From assembly GCF_001320245.1 (NCBI RefSeq), contig NZ_BCBA01000047.1, forward strand, positions 1 to 64,000: 64,000 bases of DNA, read 5' to 3'. Made by a program: the position numbers and the translations under genes. The notes beneath the pieces were generated by a model that saw only the letters and a list, made by a program, of their open reading frames with translations, searched no databases and was not told the DNA's origin. Source of the stretch: Pseudomonas sp. NBRC 111124. Its GTDB lineage: Bacteria; Pseudomonadota; Gammaproteobacteria; Pseudomonadales; Pseudomonadaceae. Below, piece after piece: positions 8,861-17,142 of the stretch; position 1 is the first letter of the stretch, and every line of letters begins with the position of its first letter.

Positions 8861-9679
8861 TCACTCCAGGGGTATGCTCAGGCGGTCGATCACCGCACGG
8901 GTTTCAGGACGCACCCCGCGCCACCAGGCGAATGCCTCGGCAGCCTGCTCGACCAGCATGCCGACGCCATCGGCCAGGCGCGCCACACCCTGTTCGCGCG
9001 CCATGCGCAGGAAGGGTGTGAGGCCTTTGCCATACGCCAGCTCATACGCAAGGCTGGCCTCACCCAGCACACCCGCAGGCAGCGGCGGCAACTCACCAGT
9101 CAGGCTCGCGGAGGTGGCGTTGACCACGATGTCGAAGGCTTGCCCCTCCAATTCCTCATAACGGCTGATGCGCAGCCGCGGGTGATCCAGTTCGTTGCGC
9201 AAGGTCAGCGCCTTGGCCATGTCGCGGTTGGCGATCACCACTTCGCGCGGCCCCGCCTGCAGGAACGGCAACAAGGCGCCACGCACGGCGCCACCGGCAC
9301 CGAGCAACAGCACCCGGCGATTGCGCAACGGCTCAGCGAGGTTGTCTTCGATATCCCGTAGCAGCCCGATGCCGTCGAAATTCTCGGCGAAGATGCGACC
9401 CTCCTCGAATTTCAGCGCGTTGGCCGCCCGTGCCAGCTGCGCGCGTTCGCTGCGCCGGTCGGCCAGCTCGAAGGCACGAACTTTGAAGGGTGCAGTGATG
9501 TTCATGCCCAGCCCGCCGTCACGGCGGAAGCGCAGCACCTGGTTTTCGAAGTCGTCGAGCACGCCCTCGATGGCGCCATACTCCAGCGCCTGGCCACTGG
9601 CCTGGGCGAACAGGCCATGGATCATGGGGGACTTGGTATGGCTGATCGGTCGGCCGATCACTGCGTAACTGTCGCTCAT
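8861..9679 (-). CDS. Shikimate/quinate dehydrogenase-like protein (AroE family)
   Basis: NAD(P)-dependent oxidoreductase of 272 residues. It has the substrate motif GRPISHTKSPMIH (SKS changed to TKS), NITAPFK with the catalytic Lys, ENFDGIG in place of the usual NTDGxG with the catalytic Asp retained, and the dinucleotide motif GAGGAVRGALL. The start overlaps the CoA-transferase stop by ATGA. Paired with a type II dehydroquinase-like gene and a carrier, it resembles quinate/shikimate catabolism, but the operon also has CoA-transferase, MaoC and PanE-like genes that such pathways do not need. It is a paralog, not the biosynthetic aroE, as judged from context. Confidence 0.85.
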   Translation of the reverse strand: MSDSYAVIGRPISHTKSPMIHGLFAQASGQALEYGAIEGVLDDFENQVLRFRRDGGLGMNITAPFKVRAFELADRRSERAQLARAANALKFEEGRIFAENFDGIGLLRDIEDNLAEPLRNRRVLLLGAGGAVRGALLPFLQAGPREVVIANRDMAKALTLRNELDHPRLRISRYEELEGQAFDIVVNATSASLTGELPPLPAGVLGEASLAYELAYGKGLTPFLRMAREQGVARLADGVGMLVEQAAEAFAWWRGVRPETRAVIDRLSIPLE

Positions 9680-10908
9680 CGTGCATTTCCTTGGGTGAAC
9701 AGCACACCGTCTGCCTGCATCGCGTTGATTTCTTCAGGGCTGAAGCCAAGCCCGGCGGCCACTTCGACATTGTGCTGGCCGAGGTCCGGGGCCACCTTGT
9801 AAAGGGTGGTGTCGCAGTCGGAAAAGCGGAACGGCAGATTGGGCAGCCGCAAGGTGCCATAGCGCGGGTGCTGCTGTTCGATGACCATGTTGCGCGCCTG
9901 GATCTGCGGATCGGCCAATACCTCGTCAATGCGCTGGACCTTGGCGCTGGGGATGTCGATGCCATCGAGCAGCGCTAGGATCTCGGCCACCCGACGCGCG
10001 CCAACCCAGTCACGGACAACCGCCAGGATCGCCTCACGATGGGCGTTGCGGCCATTGAGGTGGTGATAGCGGCGGTCGCTGCCAAAGCCTGGCGGGCCTC
10101 CATTGGCTTCGAGCATGACGGCAAAGCGCTGCCAGGCATCGTCGACTTGGGCGGCGATCACCAGGTCGCCGTCGGCGGCGCGGAACACGCCGTACAGGGT
10201 CGAGGTGGGCATGTCGTGGCCAGTCTGTTCCGGCAGCACGGTGCCATCGGACAACGTGTAGCACTGCACCGCATACTCATGCATCGACACCAGTGTGTCG
10301 TAGAGGGCCATGTCGATGTGCTGGCCGCGGCCACTGCTGACCCGGCCGAGCAGCGCGGCGTTGATTGCCGCCACCGCGTGAATGCCGGTGTACATGTCGC
10401 CCAGGGAAATGCGCAGCAGCGGCGGTGCTTCGCCGGGCACGCCGACCATCTGCATGATCCCGCTCTTGGCCTCGGCGATCAGCCCGAAGCCTGCGCGGTG
10501 GGCATCCGGCCCGGTATGGCCGTAGGCGGAAATCGAGCAGTACACCAGGCGCGGATTGCGCGCCGCCAGCTCGGCATAGCCCAGGCCCAGCTTGTCCAGG
10601 GCGCCGGGGCGGTAGTTTTCGATGAACACGTCGGCCGAGTCGGTCAGGCGCTGCATGAAGGCTTTGCCGCGCGGGTCCTTCATGTTCACGCTGACGCCCT
10701 GCTTGCCCATGTTCAGCTGCAGGAAGTATCCGCTCTGCTGATCGTCCAGGGTGAACGCGTGCTGGCGGCCGGCGTCACCGCTGCCCGGCCGTTCGACCTT
10801 GATCACCTCGGCGCCCAGCGCCGCCAGGCAGCGCCCCACATAAGGGCCGGCGAGGAAGTGGCTGTAGTCGATGACCCGGATACCCGCCAATGGCAATGCC
10901 TGGCTCAT
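9676..10908 (-). CDS. CaiB/BaiF family (class III) CoA-transferase
   Basis: Protein of 410 residues. The family start (LAGIRVIDYSHFLAGPYVGRCLAALGAEVIKVERPGSGD, given here only by its ends) and FIENYRPGALDKLGLGY are clear. The catalytic Asp of the GDxxxG motif is Asp171, close to Asp169 of formyl-CoA transferase. It moves CoA between carboxylic acids, so the operon activates an organic acid. Its neighbours overlap on both sides by ATGA: the MaoC-like gene upstream and the AroE-like gene downstream. CaiB-MaoC pairs occur in dicarboxylate routes such as mesaconate/itaconate, but no lyase (CitE type) is present here. Confidence 0.92.
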   Translation of the reverse strand: MSQALPLAGIRVIDYSHFLAGPYVGRCLAALGAEVIKVERPGSGDAGRQHAFTLDDQQSGYFLQLNMGKQGVSVNMKDPRGKAFMQRLTDSADVFIENYRPGALDKLGLGYAELAARNPRLVYCSISAYGHTGPDAHRAGFGLIAEAKSGIMQMVGVPGEAPPLLRISLGDMYTGIHAVAAINAALLGRVSSGRGQHIDMALYDTLVSMHEYAVQCYTLSDGTVLPEQTGHDMPTSTLYGVFRAADGDLVIAAQVDDAWQRFAVMLEANGGPPGFGSDRRYHHLNGRNAHREAILAVVRDWVGARRVAEILALLDGIDIPSAKVQRIDEVLADPQIQARNMVIEQQHPRYGTLRLPNLPFRFSDCDTTLYKVAPDLGQHNVEVAAGLGFSPEEINAMQADGVLFTQGNAR

Positions 10909-11360
10909 GCTTGTACCCTCCGCGGCACCATCAGCCGGTGCTCACCACGTTGCACGACTTCGCCGTGCTGGTTGATCAGCTCCGATGGCAGTACCACGAT
11001 GCCCCAGCCCGGGCGGCTGTTGCTCGGGCGCATCGCGCCGACGCGCATGCGCACATGGAGCACGTCGTTGACCTTGATCGGCAGCACGAAGTCCCAGGTC
11101 CAACCCAGCGACATGCCCGGCAGAAAGCGATACTCGCACTGGGTTTTCAGGCCATCGGCGATCGACAGGCCGAACAGGCCATGGGCGACCAGGCAGCCAA
11201 AGTGGCTGGCGTTGGCGTAGGCCTCGTCGACATGCACCGGGGTGTGGTCACCGGTGAGGTCGGCGTAGGCCAGGATGCGCTCGCGGGTCACGGTGTAGGT
11301 CGGGCTGGTGCATTCGTCGCCTTCGCGCGCATCGTCCCAGTACTTTTCAATCACGCTCAT
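10905..11360 (-). CDS. MaoC-like hydratase/dehydratase
   Basis: Hot-dog-fold enzyme of 151 residues with the R-specific hydratase signature YADLTGDHTPVHVD, giving catalytic Asp38 and His43. It probably adds water to, or removes water from, the CoA ester made by the adjacent CaiB-type transferase. The start is the ATG ending at 11360 (MSVIEKYWDD), which overlaps the VOC gene stop by ATGA. An upstream extension of the frame is antisense noise. Confidence 0.88.
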   Translation of the reverse strand: MSVIEKYWDDAREGDECTSPTYTVTRERILAYADLTGDHTPVHVDEAYANASHFGCLVAHGLFGLSIADGLKTQCEYRFLPGMSLGWTWDFVLPIKVNDVLHVRMRVGAMRPSNSRPGWGIVVLPSELINQHGEVVQRGEHRLMVPRRVQA

Positions 11361-11755
11361 GCCTGCACCTCTGCCCGTGGGTCGATGGCCAGTGCCTGGG
11401 CCACGCATTTGGCCGGCAGCGCCTGGATAAACTCCACTGCCAGGCCGTCGGGCAGACGCAGCCAGTTGCGGCCCTGAGGCATTTCGCTGACACCGAAGCG
11501 CTGGGCGGCGGTCAGTGCCGCTTCCAGGTCCTCGCACATGATGCCCAGGTGGGCCATGCGCCCTTCAGGCCCGGCGAAGTCCGGCTGATGGATGAACTGC
11601 AAGCCGCCAAGGGTCCAATACTGTGCAGGCTGCTCGACGTCACCCTGCACTTCGCGCATGGTCATGCCGCACACCTCGCTGAAAAAGCGGATATGCCACT
11701 GGATGTCCTGCACCCAGAACGCGACATGTTCGAGGTAGGCTTTTGGCTGGCTCAT
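11357..11755 (-). CDS. VOC-superfamily (glyoxalase/dioxygenase fold) protein
   Basis: Protein of 132 residues with two beta-alpha-beta-beta-beta modules. Likely metal ligands are His10 (LEHVAFWV), the His in MAHLGIMC near residue 69, and the Glu in LAVEFIQ near 109. This family includes lactoylglutathione lyases, methylmalonyl-CoA epimerases and ring-cleavage dioxygenases. An epimerase or isomerase acting on a CoA ester would suit the operon, but the sequence does not decide. It overlaps the PanE-like gene upstream and MaoC downstream by ATGA. Confidence 0.8.
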   Translation of the reverse strand: MSQPKAYLEHVAFWVQDIQWHIRFFSEVCGMTMREVQGDVEQPAQYWTLGGLQFIHQPDFAGPEGRMAHLGIMCEDLEAALTAAQRFGVSEMPQGRNWLRLPDGLAVEFIQALPAKCVAQALAIDPRAEVQA

Positions 11756-12699
11756 GGGTTTTCCCTCTTCTGGTGATCGGCCATGGCGCGTTCGATGCCC
11801 TTGATGCAGGCCACCAGGGTCGCGTTGACCGGCGTGGCCACGCCATGGCGCTGGCCCCAGCGCACGACGGAGCCGTTGATGAAGTCGATTTCGGTGATCG
11901 AGCCCTTTTCCAGGCTCTGCAGCATCGACGTGCGGAAACTCGCCGGCAGGCCTTCGGCGGCCAGCTGCCAGGCGGCGTCGGGGCTGGCCAGGCTCAGGCG
12001 GATGCCGGCGCGCTCGGCGACGGCAATGGCCTCGGCGACTGCGGCCTTGGCGGTGTGCTCCAGCAGTGGCTCGCTGTACAGCTGGCCGTAGCTGAGCATG
12101 GTGATGCCGCTCAGCGCGCCGGTGGCGACGTTGACCAACAGCTTGTCCCACATGGTGCCAAGGATGTTGTCGCTGACCGTTGTGGCCAGCCCGGCGCCGT
12201 TGAAGGCTGCGGCAATGGCTTGCAGGCGCGGCGTCAGCTGGCCATCGAGCTCGCCAATGATGGTCTGCTTGCCCGCCACACCGACGCGAATCGAGCCCGG
12301 CGCCAGCAGCACGCCGCCGACGTAGGTCTTGCCAGCCAGCACCCGCTCGCGGCCCACCGCCTCAGCCAGGATGTCCTCGTGGCCGAGGCCGTTCTGCAGC
12401 GACAACACCAGCGTCTGCGGCCCGATCAGCGCGCTGGCGCCGGCGATGGCCTCGGCGGTGTGGAACGATTTGACCAGCACCACCACCAGGTCAGCCTCGC
12501 CGACGTCTTCGGCTTCGATCGCGGCATTGACCCGCACGTGGCGCTCGCCCCTTTCATCCTGAACCTGCAATCCGTGCAGCTTCATCGCCTCGACATGTGC
12601 ACGGCCGCGATTCAACAGCCAGGTTTCATGCCCGGCCTCACTCAACGCCGCACCAATGGCGCAACCCAGGGCACCGGCCCCCAGAATGCAGATTTTCAC
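11752..12699 (-). CDS. Ketopantoate reductase-like protein (PanE/ApbA family)
   Basis: NADP-dependent 2-hydroxyacid reductase family member of 315 residues. It has the Rossmann motif GAGALG at 7-12, VLVKSFHT near 75, LQNGLGHED near 101, and the catalytic Lys in MWDKLLVNVATGAL. It is the first gene of the seven-gene operon facing the divergent LysR regulator. As a paralog in a catabolic operon it more likely reduces a 2-oxoacid (or oxidises a 2-hydroxyacid) intermediate than makes pantoate; this is inference. A PanB paralog exists at 56836 in this window but is far away. Confidence 0.88.
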   Translation of the reverse strand: MKICILGAGALGCAIGAALSEAGHETWLLNRGRAHVEAMKLHGLQVQDERGERHVRVNAAIEAEDVGEADLVVVLVKSFHTAEAIAGASALIGPQTLVLSLQNGLGHEDILAEAVGRERVLAGKTYVGGVLLAPGSIRVGVAGKQTIIGELDGQLTPRLQAIAAAFNGAGLATTVSDNILGTMWDKLLVNVATGALSGITMLSYGQLYSEPLLEHTAKAAVAEAIAVAERAGIRLSLASPDAAWQLAAEGLPASFRTSMLQSLEKGSITEIDFINGSVVRWGQRHGVATPVNATLVACIKGIERAMADHQKRENP

Positions 12700-12746
12700 G
12701 TCGCAGACCTCCTGTGGTTTGCGACTACCTTATGCAGCGGGGTTTA

Positions 12747-12791
12747 ATTGGGCTATACAATGACTTCAATAGGACCATTGAGATTTACAAT
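12747..12791. promoter_or_regulatory. Two LysR-type boxes spaced 30 bp
   Basis: ATTGGGCTATACAAT (12747-12761) and ATTGAGATTTACAAT (12777-12791) share the form ATTG-N7-CAAT, a T-N11-A LysR motif. They lie exactly 30 bp apart, three helical turns. They are in the gap between the PanE-like operon (start 12699) and the LysR gene (start 12793). The second box ends two bases before the regulator's start codon, fitting autorepression plus operon activation. Confidence 0.6.
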
Positions 12792-12792
12792 A

Positions 12793-13704
12793 ATGACCAC
12801 GCTGGAGTCCCTGCCGGAACCTAAGCTTCTGCAATTGTTCGAGGCGCTTTACCAGTGCCGCAGCGTGACCCGCGTCGCCGAGCAGCTAGGCCAGAGCCAA
12901 CCGACCATCAGCATCTGGCTGGGGCGCCTGCGCGAGCAGTTGAACGACCCGTTGTTCGTGCGCACGCCGGGTGGCATGGCCCCTACCCCGCGGGCCGACC
13001 AGCTGATCGGGCCGTGCCGGGAAGTGCTGGAATCGCTGCGCCGCCTGACCGCCTGGGAACCGCAGTTCATGCCAGCCACCGCGCAGCGGCGTTTTCGCCT
13101 GTGTGTCAGCGATGCCAGCCATATCACCTTGCTGCCCAGCATCCTCAACCATCTGCGCAACCATGCCCCGGGCATTCGCCTGGAGGCGGCGCGGATCGAT
13201 GGCAATACCGAGCGTGCGCTGGAGTCCGGTGAAGCGGACCTGGCCATCGGTTTTGTGCCCTGGCTGGGTGGCGGGATGTATCAGCAAGTCCTGTTCGAAC
13301 AGGATTGGGTGTGCCTGAGCAACCTGCACCATCCACGCCTGGTCAACGGCATGAGCGCGGCGCAGTACCGTGCTGAAGGGCATGTGCAGATCAGTGCCGG
13401 GACCGGGCAGAAGCTGCTGGAGGCCGGCCTGGCGCGGGCCGGGATCGAGCGCCGGATCATGCTCGAACTGCCGGCATTTCTAGGCTTGGGTATGATTGTC
13501 GGGTCGACCGACCTGGTGGCGACCCTGCCGCGGCATATCGGCCAGACCCTCGCCGATATGCATGGGCTACAAGTGCATGACTGCCCGTTTGCGGTGGAAG
13601 GGTTCACGGTCAAGCAGCATTGGCATGCACGCTATCACCAGGACAGCGGCAATCGCTGGCTGAGAGAGGTCGTTCGAACCTTGTTCCAGTCAGGGCAGGC
13701 CTGA
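12793..13704 (+). CDS. LysR-family regulator of the divergent catabolic operon
   Basis: Transcription factor of 303 residues. The N-terminal winged helix (LLQLFEALYQCRSVTRVAEQLGQSQ; IWLGRLREQLNDPLFVRTPGG) is followed by a LysR substrate domain. I start at the ATG at 12793 (MTTLESLPEP). An in-frame ATG at 12760 would overlap the first operator box and adds an unusual leader. It is divergent from the PanE-VOC-MaoC-CaiB-AroE-AroQ-MFS operon and has two paired boxes in the gap, so it is the probable regulator. Its 3' end forms half of a shared terminator with the XRE-PAS gene. Confidence 0.9.
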   Translation: MTTLESLPEPKLLQLFEALYQCRSVTRVAEQLGQSQPTISIWLGRLREQLNDPLFVRTPGGMAPTPRADQLIGPCREVLESLRRLTAWEPQFMPATAQRRFRLCVSDASHITLLPSILNHLRNHAPGIRLEAARIDGNTERALESGEADLAIGFVPWLGGGMYQQVLFEQDWVCLSNLHHPRLVNGMSAAQYRAEGHVQISAGTGQKLLEAGLARAGIERRIMLELPAFLGLGMIVGSTDLVATLPRHIGQTLADMHGLQVHDCPFAVEGFTVKQHWHARYHQDSGNRWLREVVRTLFQSGQA

Positions 13705-13720
13705 CGTTCAAGCCTGCCCT
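13692..13720. terminator. Shared terminator of convergent genes
   Basis: AGGGCAGGC / GCCTGCCCT, a perfect 9-bp stem with an 11-base loop. It overlaps the 3' ends of both the LysR gene and the XRE-PAS gene, whose stop codon touches it. Confidence 0.6.
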
Positions 13721-14807
13721 AGGAAATCGGGCTGCCCATCAGTTTGGCCTGCAATTCCTCGATCTGCAGCAGCAGTTTCTGCTGCTCGACCTTGGCCGCG
13801 TGGATGTCTTCGAAAACGCTGATGAGGTAGTCGGCAGCGCCATCGACCTGGCGCTGGATGGAGGTCCGGACCCTGACCCACTTGTAGCTGCCATCACCGC
13901 AACGAACGCGTTTTTCGACAACGTAGCGGTTGATCGACCCAGCCAGCAGCTGGACCAGCAGGCTCAGGTTGGTCTGCAGGTCATCGGGGTGGGTGATCTG
14001 TTGGAAATTCAGCGCGCACAGATCCTGCTGGCTGTAGCCGAGCAACTCACACAAGCTGTCATTGACGCGCTGCAAGCGACCATCCAGATGAATGAAGGCG
14101 AGCGCGCCTTCGCTCAGTTCGAAGATCGAGCGGAACCGCTCTTCGCTGGTGCGCAGCGCCTCCTCCATCAGCTTGCGGGCGGTGTTGTCCATGCTGATGC
14201 CGACGATCTTGATCGGCCGGCCAGCAGCGTCGTGCACCACCGTCGCGCGCGACGAAATCCAGCGTACGCTGCCATCGGGCTGGGACATGCGGTAATCGTA
14301 ATCGCAGTTTTCACCCGAGCGGATGATGCGGTCATACATTGCCTGCATCGCCTCGACATCCTCGTCGGGCAGGTGGCTCCAGAAGTCTTCGTTGGAGCTG
14401 ATGGTCCAGCCGTAAACGTCCTGCACGTTCGGCGAGTAGGTCAGTTCGTCGCTGATCAGGTTCCATTCCCAGGTCACGATGCGCGCGGCTTCCTGGGCAA
14501 GCTTCATGCGTGCTTCGTTTTCCATGATCTCGGCGGCGTAACGTCGGCGCAGGTCGGTCATTGGCAGCTCGACGGGCTCCGCGTGCTGCACGCTGCTCAA
14601 GGCCTCTTGGCCATAGCGCAGCCAGATCCAGTTCACCCGCAGAAAGTCGGCCAGCTTGCGCAGGTTGTCGTAGTCGATTTCCCCGCCCTTGGTCCATTTG
14701 TGCACCGCGGTGCGGGAGATACCCAGGGCGGTACCGACTGCCTGTAGCGTCAGCTTGTTGTGTTCCAGCAATTCCTTGAGACGAAAGGCGAAGCTGTTTT
14801 CCTGCAT
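13719..14807 (-). CDS. XRE-type HTH protein with two PAS domains
   Basis: Protein of 362 residues. It has an N-terminal helix-turn-helix (about 18-60: LTLQAVGTALGISRTAVHKW), a linker, and two PAS/PAC domains (about 100-215 and 225-345; FRSIFELSEGALAFIHLDGRL, PDDLQTNLSLL, KRVRCGDGSYKWV). A C-terminal coiled coil follows (KVEQQKLLLQIEELQAKL). There is no kinase, GGDEF or EAL output, so it is likely a one-component regulator in which PAS sensing controls DNA binding. The start is the ATG ending at 14807; the upstream extension (MCILAAKPSQD...) lacks support. It is downstream of cntB on the same strand, 97 bases away, and is a candidate regulator of the carnitine genes or of itself (see 14850-14870). 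Confidence 0.8.
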   Translation of the reverse strand: MQENSFAFRLKELLEHNKLTLQAVGTALGISRTAVHKWTKGGEIDYDNLRKLADFLRVNWIWLRYGQEALSSVQHAEPVELPMTDLRRRYAAEIMENEARMKLAQEAARIVTWEWNLISDELTYSPNVQDVYGWTISSNEDFWSHLPDEDVEAMQAMYDRIIRSGENCDYDYRMSQPDGSVRWISSRATVVHDAAGRPIKIVGISMDNTARKLMEEALRTSEERFRSIFELSEGALAFIHLDGRLQRVNDSLCELLGYSQQDLCALNFQQITHPDDLQTNLSLLVQLLAGSINRYVVEKRVRCGDGSYKWVRVRTSIQRQVDGAADYLISVFEDIHAAKVEQQKLLLQIEELQAKLMGSPIS

Positions 14808-14849
14808 GAGTAGGCGGTCCTGGGAGGGCTTGGCTGCCAGTATACACAT

Positions 14850-14870
14850 CTGTCAACCGATGGATGACAG
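14850..14870. promoter_or_regulatory. Inverted repeat upstream of the XRE-PAS gene
   Basis: CTGTCA-N9-TGACAG lies 43 bases upstream of the XRE-PAS start, next to a TATAC-rich stretch (14840-14847) that could be a -10 region. The size and position suit an XRE-family autoregulatory operator. It is an unproven site. Confidence 0.4.
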
Positions 14871-14904
14871 ACGTGCCTGGCAGGCCCTCGGCCAGCATCC
14901 GGAC

Positions 14905-15864
14905 TCAGAGGTCGATGACCAACCTTGAGCCACGTGCCCTGGAGACGCAGATCATCAAGGTCTGCTGGGACGCTTTCTCTTCATCGGAGAGGTACTGGTC
15001 GAAGTGCTCGGCTTCGCCCTCGAGGATGGCCGTTTCGCAGGTACCGCACACGCCTTCGCGGCACAGGCATTCGACCTGGGCGGCTTTGACGTTCTCGATG
15101 GCCTGGATGATGGTCATGCCCTCTTCGACCTGCAACTCGCGGCCGGACTTGCCGAGCACCAGGGTAAAGGCACCGCCGGTAGCCGGGGTGGCCGCGAACT
15201 GCTCGAAATGCACCCGGGCATCGGCGATGCCTGCGGCTTTGGCCCCCTCCACTACTGCATCAATCAAGGGCTTGGGGCCGCACACATAAACGTGTGCGTC
15301 GTCGCCCATGCCGGCAAACAGCGCCTGCAAGTCCAGACGACGCCCCAGGCTGTCGACGTAGACATTGACACTGGCCGCATGCGGGCCATCCACCAGTTGC
15401 CCGTGGAACGCGCCGTGATCGGGGCTGCGGAAGGCGTAGTGGAGCTCGTAAGGCGTGTCCCCGCCTTCCAGTTCGTGCAATTGCGAAAGGAAGGGCGTGA
15501 TGCCGATGCCGCCGGCGATCATCACATGCCTGCCGGCCGCGGCATCGAGGCCGAACAGGTTGTTCGGCGTCGAGATGGTCAGTTCGCTGCCGACCTCTAC
15601 CTGGCCATGCATGAAGGCCGAGCCGCCCTTCGATTGCTCTTCCAGGCGCACGCCGATCTGGTAGTGCGACAGGTCGCGCGGATCGCTCATCAAGGAATAG
15701 GCGTTGCTGAGGCCATCGGCCATCTTCACGATCACGTGGCTACCCCCGGTGAAGGCCGGCATGGGCTGGCCATCGGCGCGTGCAAGGGTGAAGCGCTTTA
15801 TTTGTGGCGTCGCCTGTTCGACCTCGAGCACCCGCACACTGAACATCTCGTAAACACTGGCCAT
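14905..15864 (-). CDS. cntB: Carnitine monooxygenase reductase subunit
   Basis: Electron-transfer partner of the Rieske oxygenase, 319 residues, of the VanB/PDR-type iron-sulfur flavoprotein family. Order: flavin-binding barrel (about 1-100; NAYSLMSDP), NAD-binding domain (GRHVMIAGGIGITPFLSQL; YVCGPKPLIDAV), then a C-terminal plant-type [2Fe-2S] ferredoxin domain with CLCREGVCGTCETAILEGEAEH. The start is the ATG ending at 15864 (MASVYEMF). It follows the oxygenase gene by 119 bases, with a hairpin between that may attenuate read-through. The CntB/YeaX assignment rests on pairing with CntA and on domain order. Confidence 0.82.
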   Translation of the reverse strand: MASVYEMFSVRVLEVEQATPQIKRFTLARADGQPMPAFTGGSHVIVKMADGLSNAYSLMSDPRDLSHYQIGVRLEEQSKGGSAFMHGQVEVGSELTISTPNNLFGLDAAAGRHVMIAGGIGITPFLSQLHELEGGDTPYELHYAFRSPDHGAFHGQLVDGPHAASVNVYVDSLGRRLDLQALFAGMGDDAHVYVCGPKPLIDAVVEGAKAAGIADARVHFEQFAATPATGGAFTLVLGKSGRELQVEEGMTIIQAIENVKAAQVECLCREGVCGTCETAILEGEAEHFDQYLSDEEKASQQTLMICVSRARGSRLVIDL

Positions 15865-15958
15865 CTTGCACCTCAACTGCGCCTTGGGCGGCGGCCCCGC
15901 CGCCCGGGCATTGCTGCTTCGGATCAACTGTCCGAAATGAACGATAGGTTTGAACGAC

Positions 15959-15977
15959 CCCGGCCTGCATGGCCGGG
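15959..15977 (-). terminator. Hairpin after cntA
   Basis: CCCGGCC / GGCCGGG, a 7-bp stem with loop TGCAT, begins seven bases past the cntA stop. There is no T-run, so it may only reduce transcription into cntB or stabilise the cntA message. Confidence 0.45.
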
Positions 15978-15983
15978 CCTGGG

Positions 15984-17102
15984 TCAGTCCAGGTGGGCAA
16001 CTGCAATCAGGTTGTGGAAGTGAGCGATACCGTGCTCACTGATGCCGGAGCGCTCCTTGTCGACCATGATCCGCCCCTGGCCACGGTAGCCACGCGATTT
16101 CAGGCCTTTCTGCACGCTCTCGACCAGGCGCAGGTCTTCAGGGCGGAACACATCGCGGTACCAGTCGACCAGGACTTGCTGCTCCGGGGTGATGTCCTTG
16201 TTCAGGAAATAGATGTCGTAGTGCTGCAACGTGGTCTCGGCATCGACCGGGAATTCATAGATGCAGGTCATGAAGTTGGCTCCCGGCGGCACGTTGAACA
16301 TGGTGCACGGCCACGCCCAGAAACCTGCAAAGGAAGGGTCGGTGACCGATTCGTCGACCTTGAACGACTGCTCGGACGACTTGGCGATGCCGTACTGCAG
16401 GGTCCAGTTGCCATGCAGCGTGTGCCCGTACTGGCCAACGTCTACCGAGTCGGCGAAGCTTGGGTGCGCCGGGCCGCAGTGGTAGCACTCCAGGTAGTTG
16501 TCGACGATCGACTTCCAGTTCGCCGGGGTGTGGCTGACAAAACGTGCCGCCAGTTGCAGGTCGTCGATGACGCTGCAGGCTTCGCGCATACGCTGCTGCA
16601 GGCCGGGCAGCTGGTCTTCCACGGAGCCGGCAGCATTGTCCATGTTGATGAAGATGAAGCCTGCATATTCCTCGACGCGCAGCTGGACCAGGCTGTAGTC
16701 CCCCTTGTCGAACGCCTCGACCTGATCGCAATTGCGCACATGGGTGAGGTCGCCGTCGAGCTTGAAGGTCCAGGCGTGGTACGGGCAGGCGATCACGTTC
16801 TTGGCCTTGCCGCTGCCTTCGAGCAACTGGTGGCCGCGGTGCGGGCACACGTTGTAGAAGGCGCGCAGCACGCTGTCGCGGCCACGGATGACGATGATGC
16901 TCTCGCCAATCACCTCGCGGGTGATGTAGGCGTTGTTCTCGGCCACTTCGCTGCGATGGCCGACGCAGATCCAGCTCTTGGCGAAGATCTGCTCCTTCTC
17001 GTGCTCGAAGACCTCCTTGTGGGTGTAAAACGTGGCCGGAATCGTGAACGCGTTCTCATGGTCGCGGCAGAAATCAGCGGGTAGGCGTTGGAACTTGGTC
17101 AT
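15984..17102 (-). CDS. cntA: Carnitine monooxygenase oxygenase subunit (Rieske)
   Basis: Rieske non-haem iron oxygenase alpha subunit of 372 residues. The Rieske ligands are C86-P-H88 and C106-P-Y-H109. The mononuclear iron site is E205-x2-H208-x4-H213 with Asp323, with Glu205 in place of the bridging Asp usual in this superfamily. As I recall, these numbers coincide with Acinetobacter CntA (E205, H208, H213, D323). The segments FYNVCPHRGH, DNYLECYHCGPAH and LKSRGYRGQGRIM fit CntA/YeaW. CntA splits L-carnitine (or gamma-butyrobetaine/betaine) to trimethylamine and malic semialdehyde. The start is the ATG ending at 17102, with GGAG at good spacing. It shares a GTTAAC double operator with the BCCT carrier gene upstream. 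A GbcA-like betaine demethylase is the main alternative. Confidence 0.85.
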   Translation of the reverse strand: MTKFQRLPADFCRDHENAFTIPATFYTHKEVFEHEKEQIFAKSWICVGHRSEVAENNAYITREVIGESIIVIRGRDSVLRAFYNVCPHRGHQLLEGSGKAKNVIACPYHAWTFKLDGDLTHVRNCDQVEAFDKGDYSLVQLRVEEYAGFIFINMDNAAGSVEDQLPGLQQRMREACSVIDDLQLAARFVSHTPANWKSIVDNYLECYHCGPAHPSFADSVDVGQYGHTLHGNWTLQYGIAKSSEQSFKVDESVTDPSFAGFWAWPCTMFNVPPGANFMTCIYEFPVDAETTLQHYDIYFLNKDITPEQQVLVDWYRDVFRPEDLRLVESVQKGLKSRGYRGQGRIMVDKERSGISEHGIAHFHNLIAVAHLD

Positions 17103-17142
17103 CTCTTGTCTCCAGGCTGCGCATTGCGCATCTTGTAATTCA

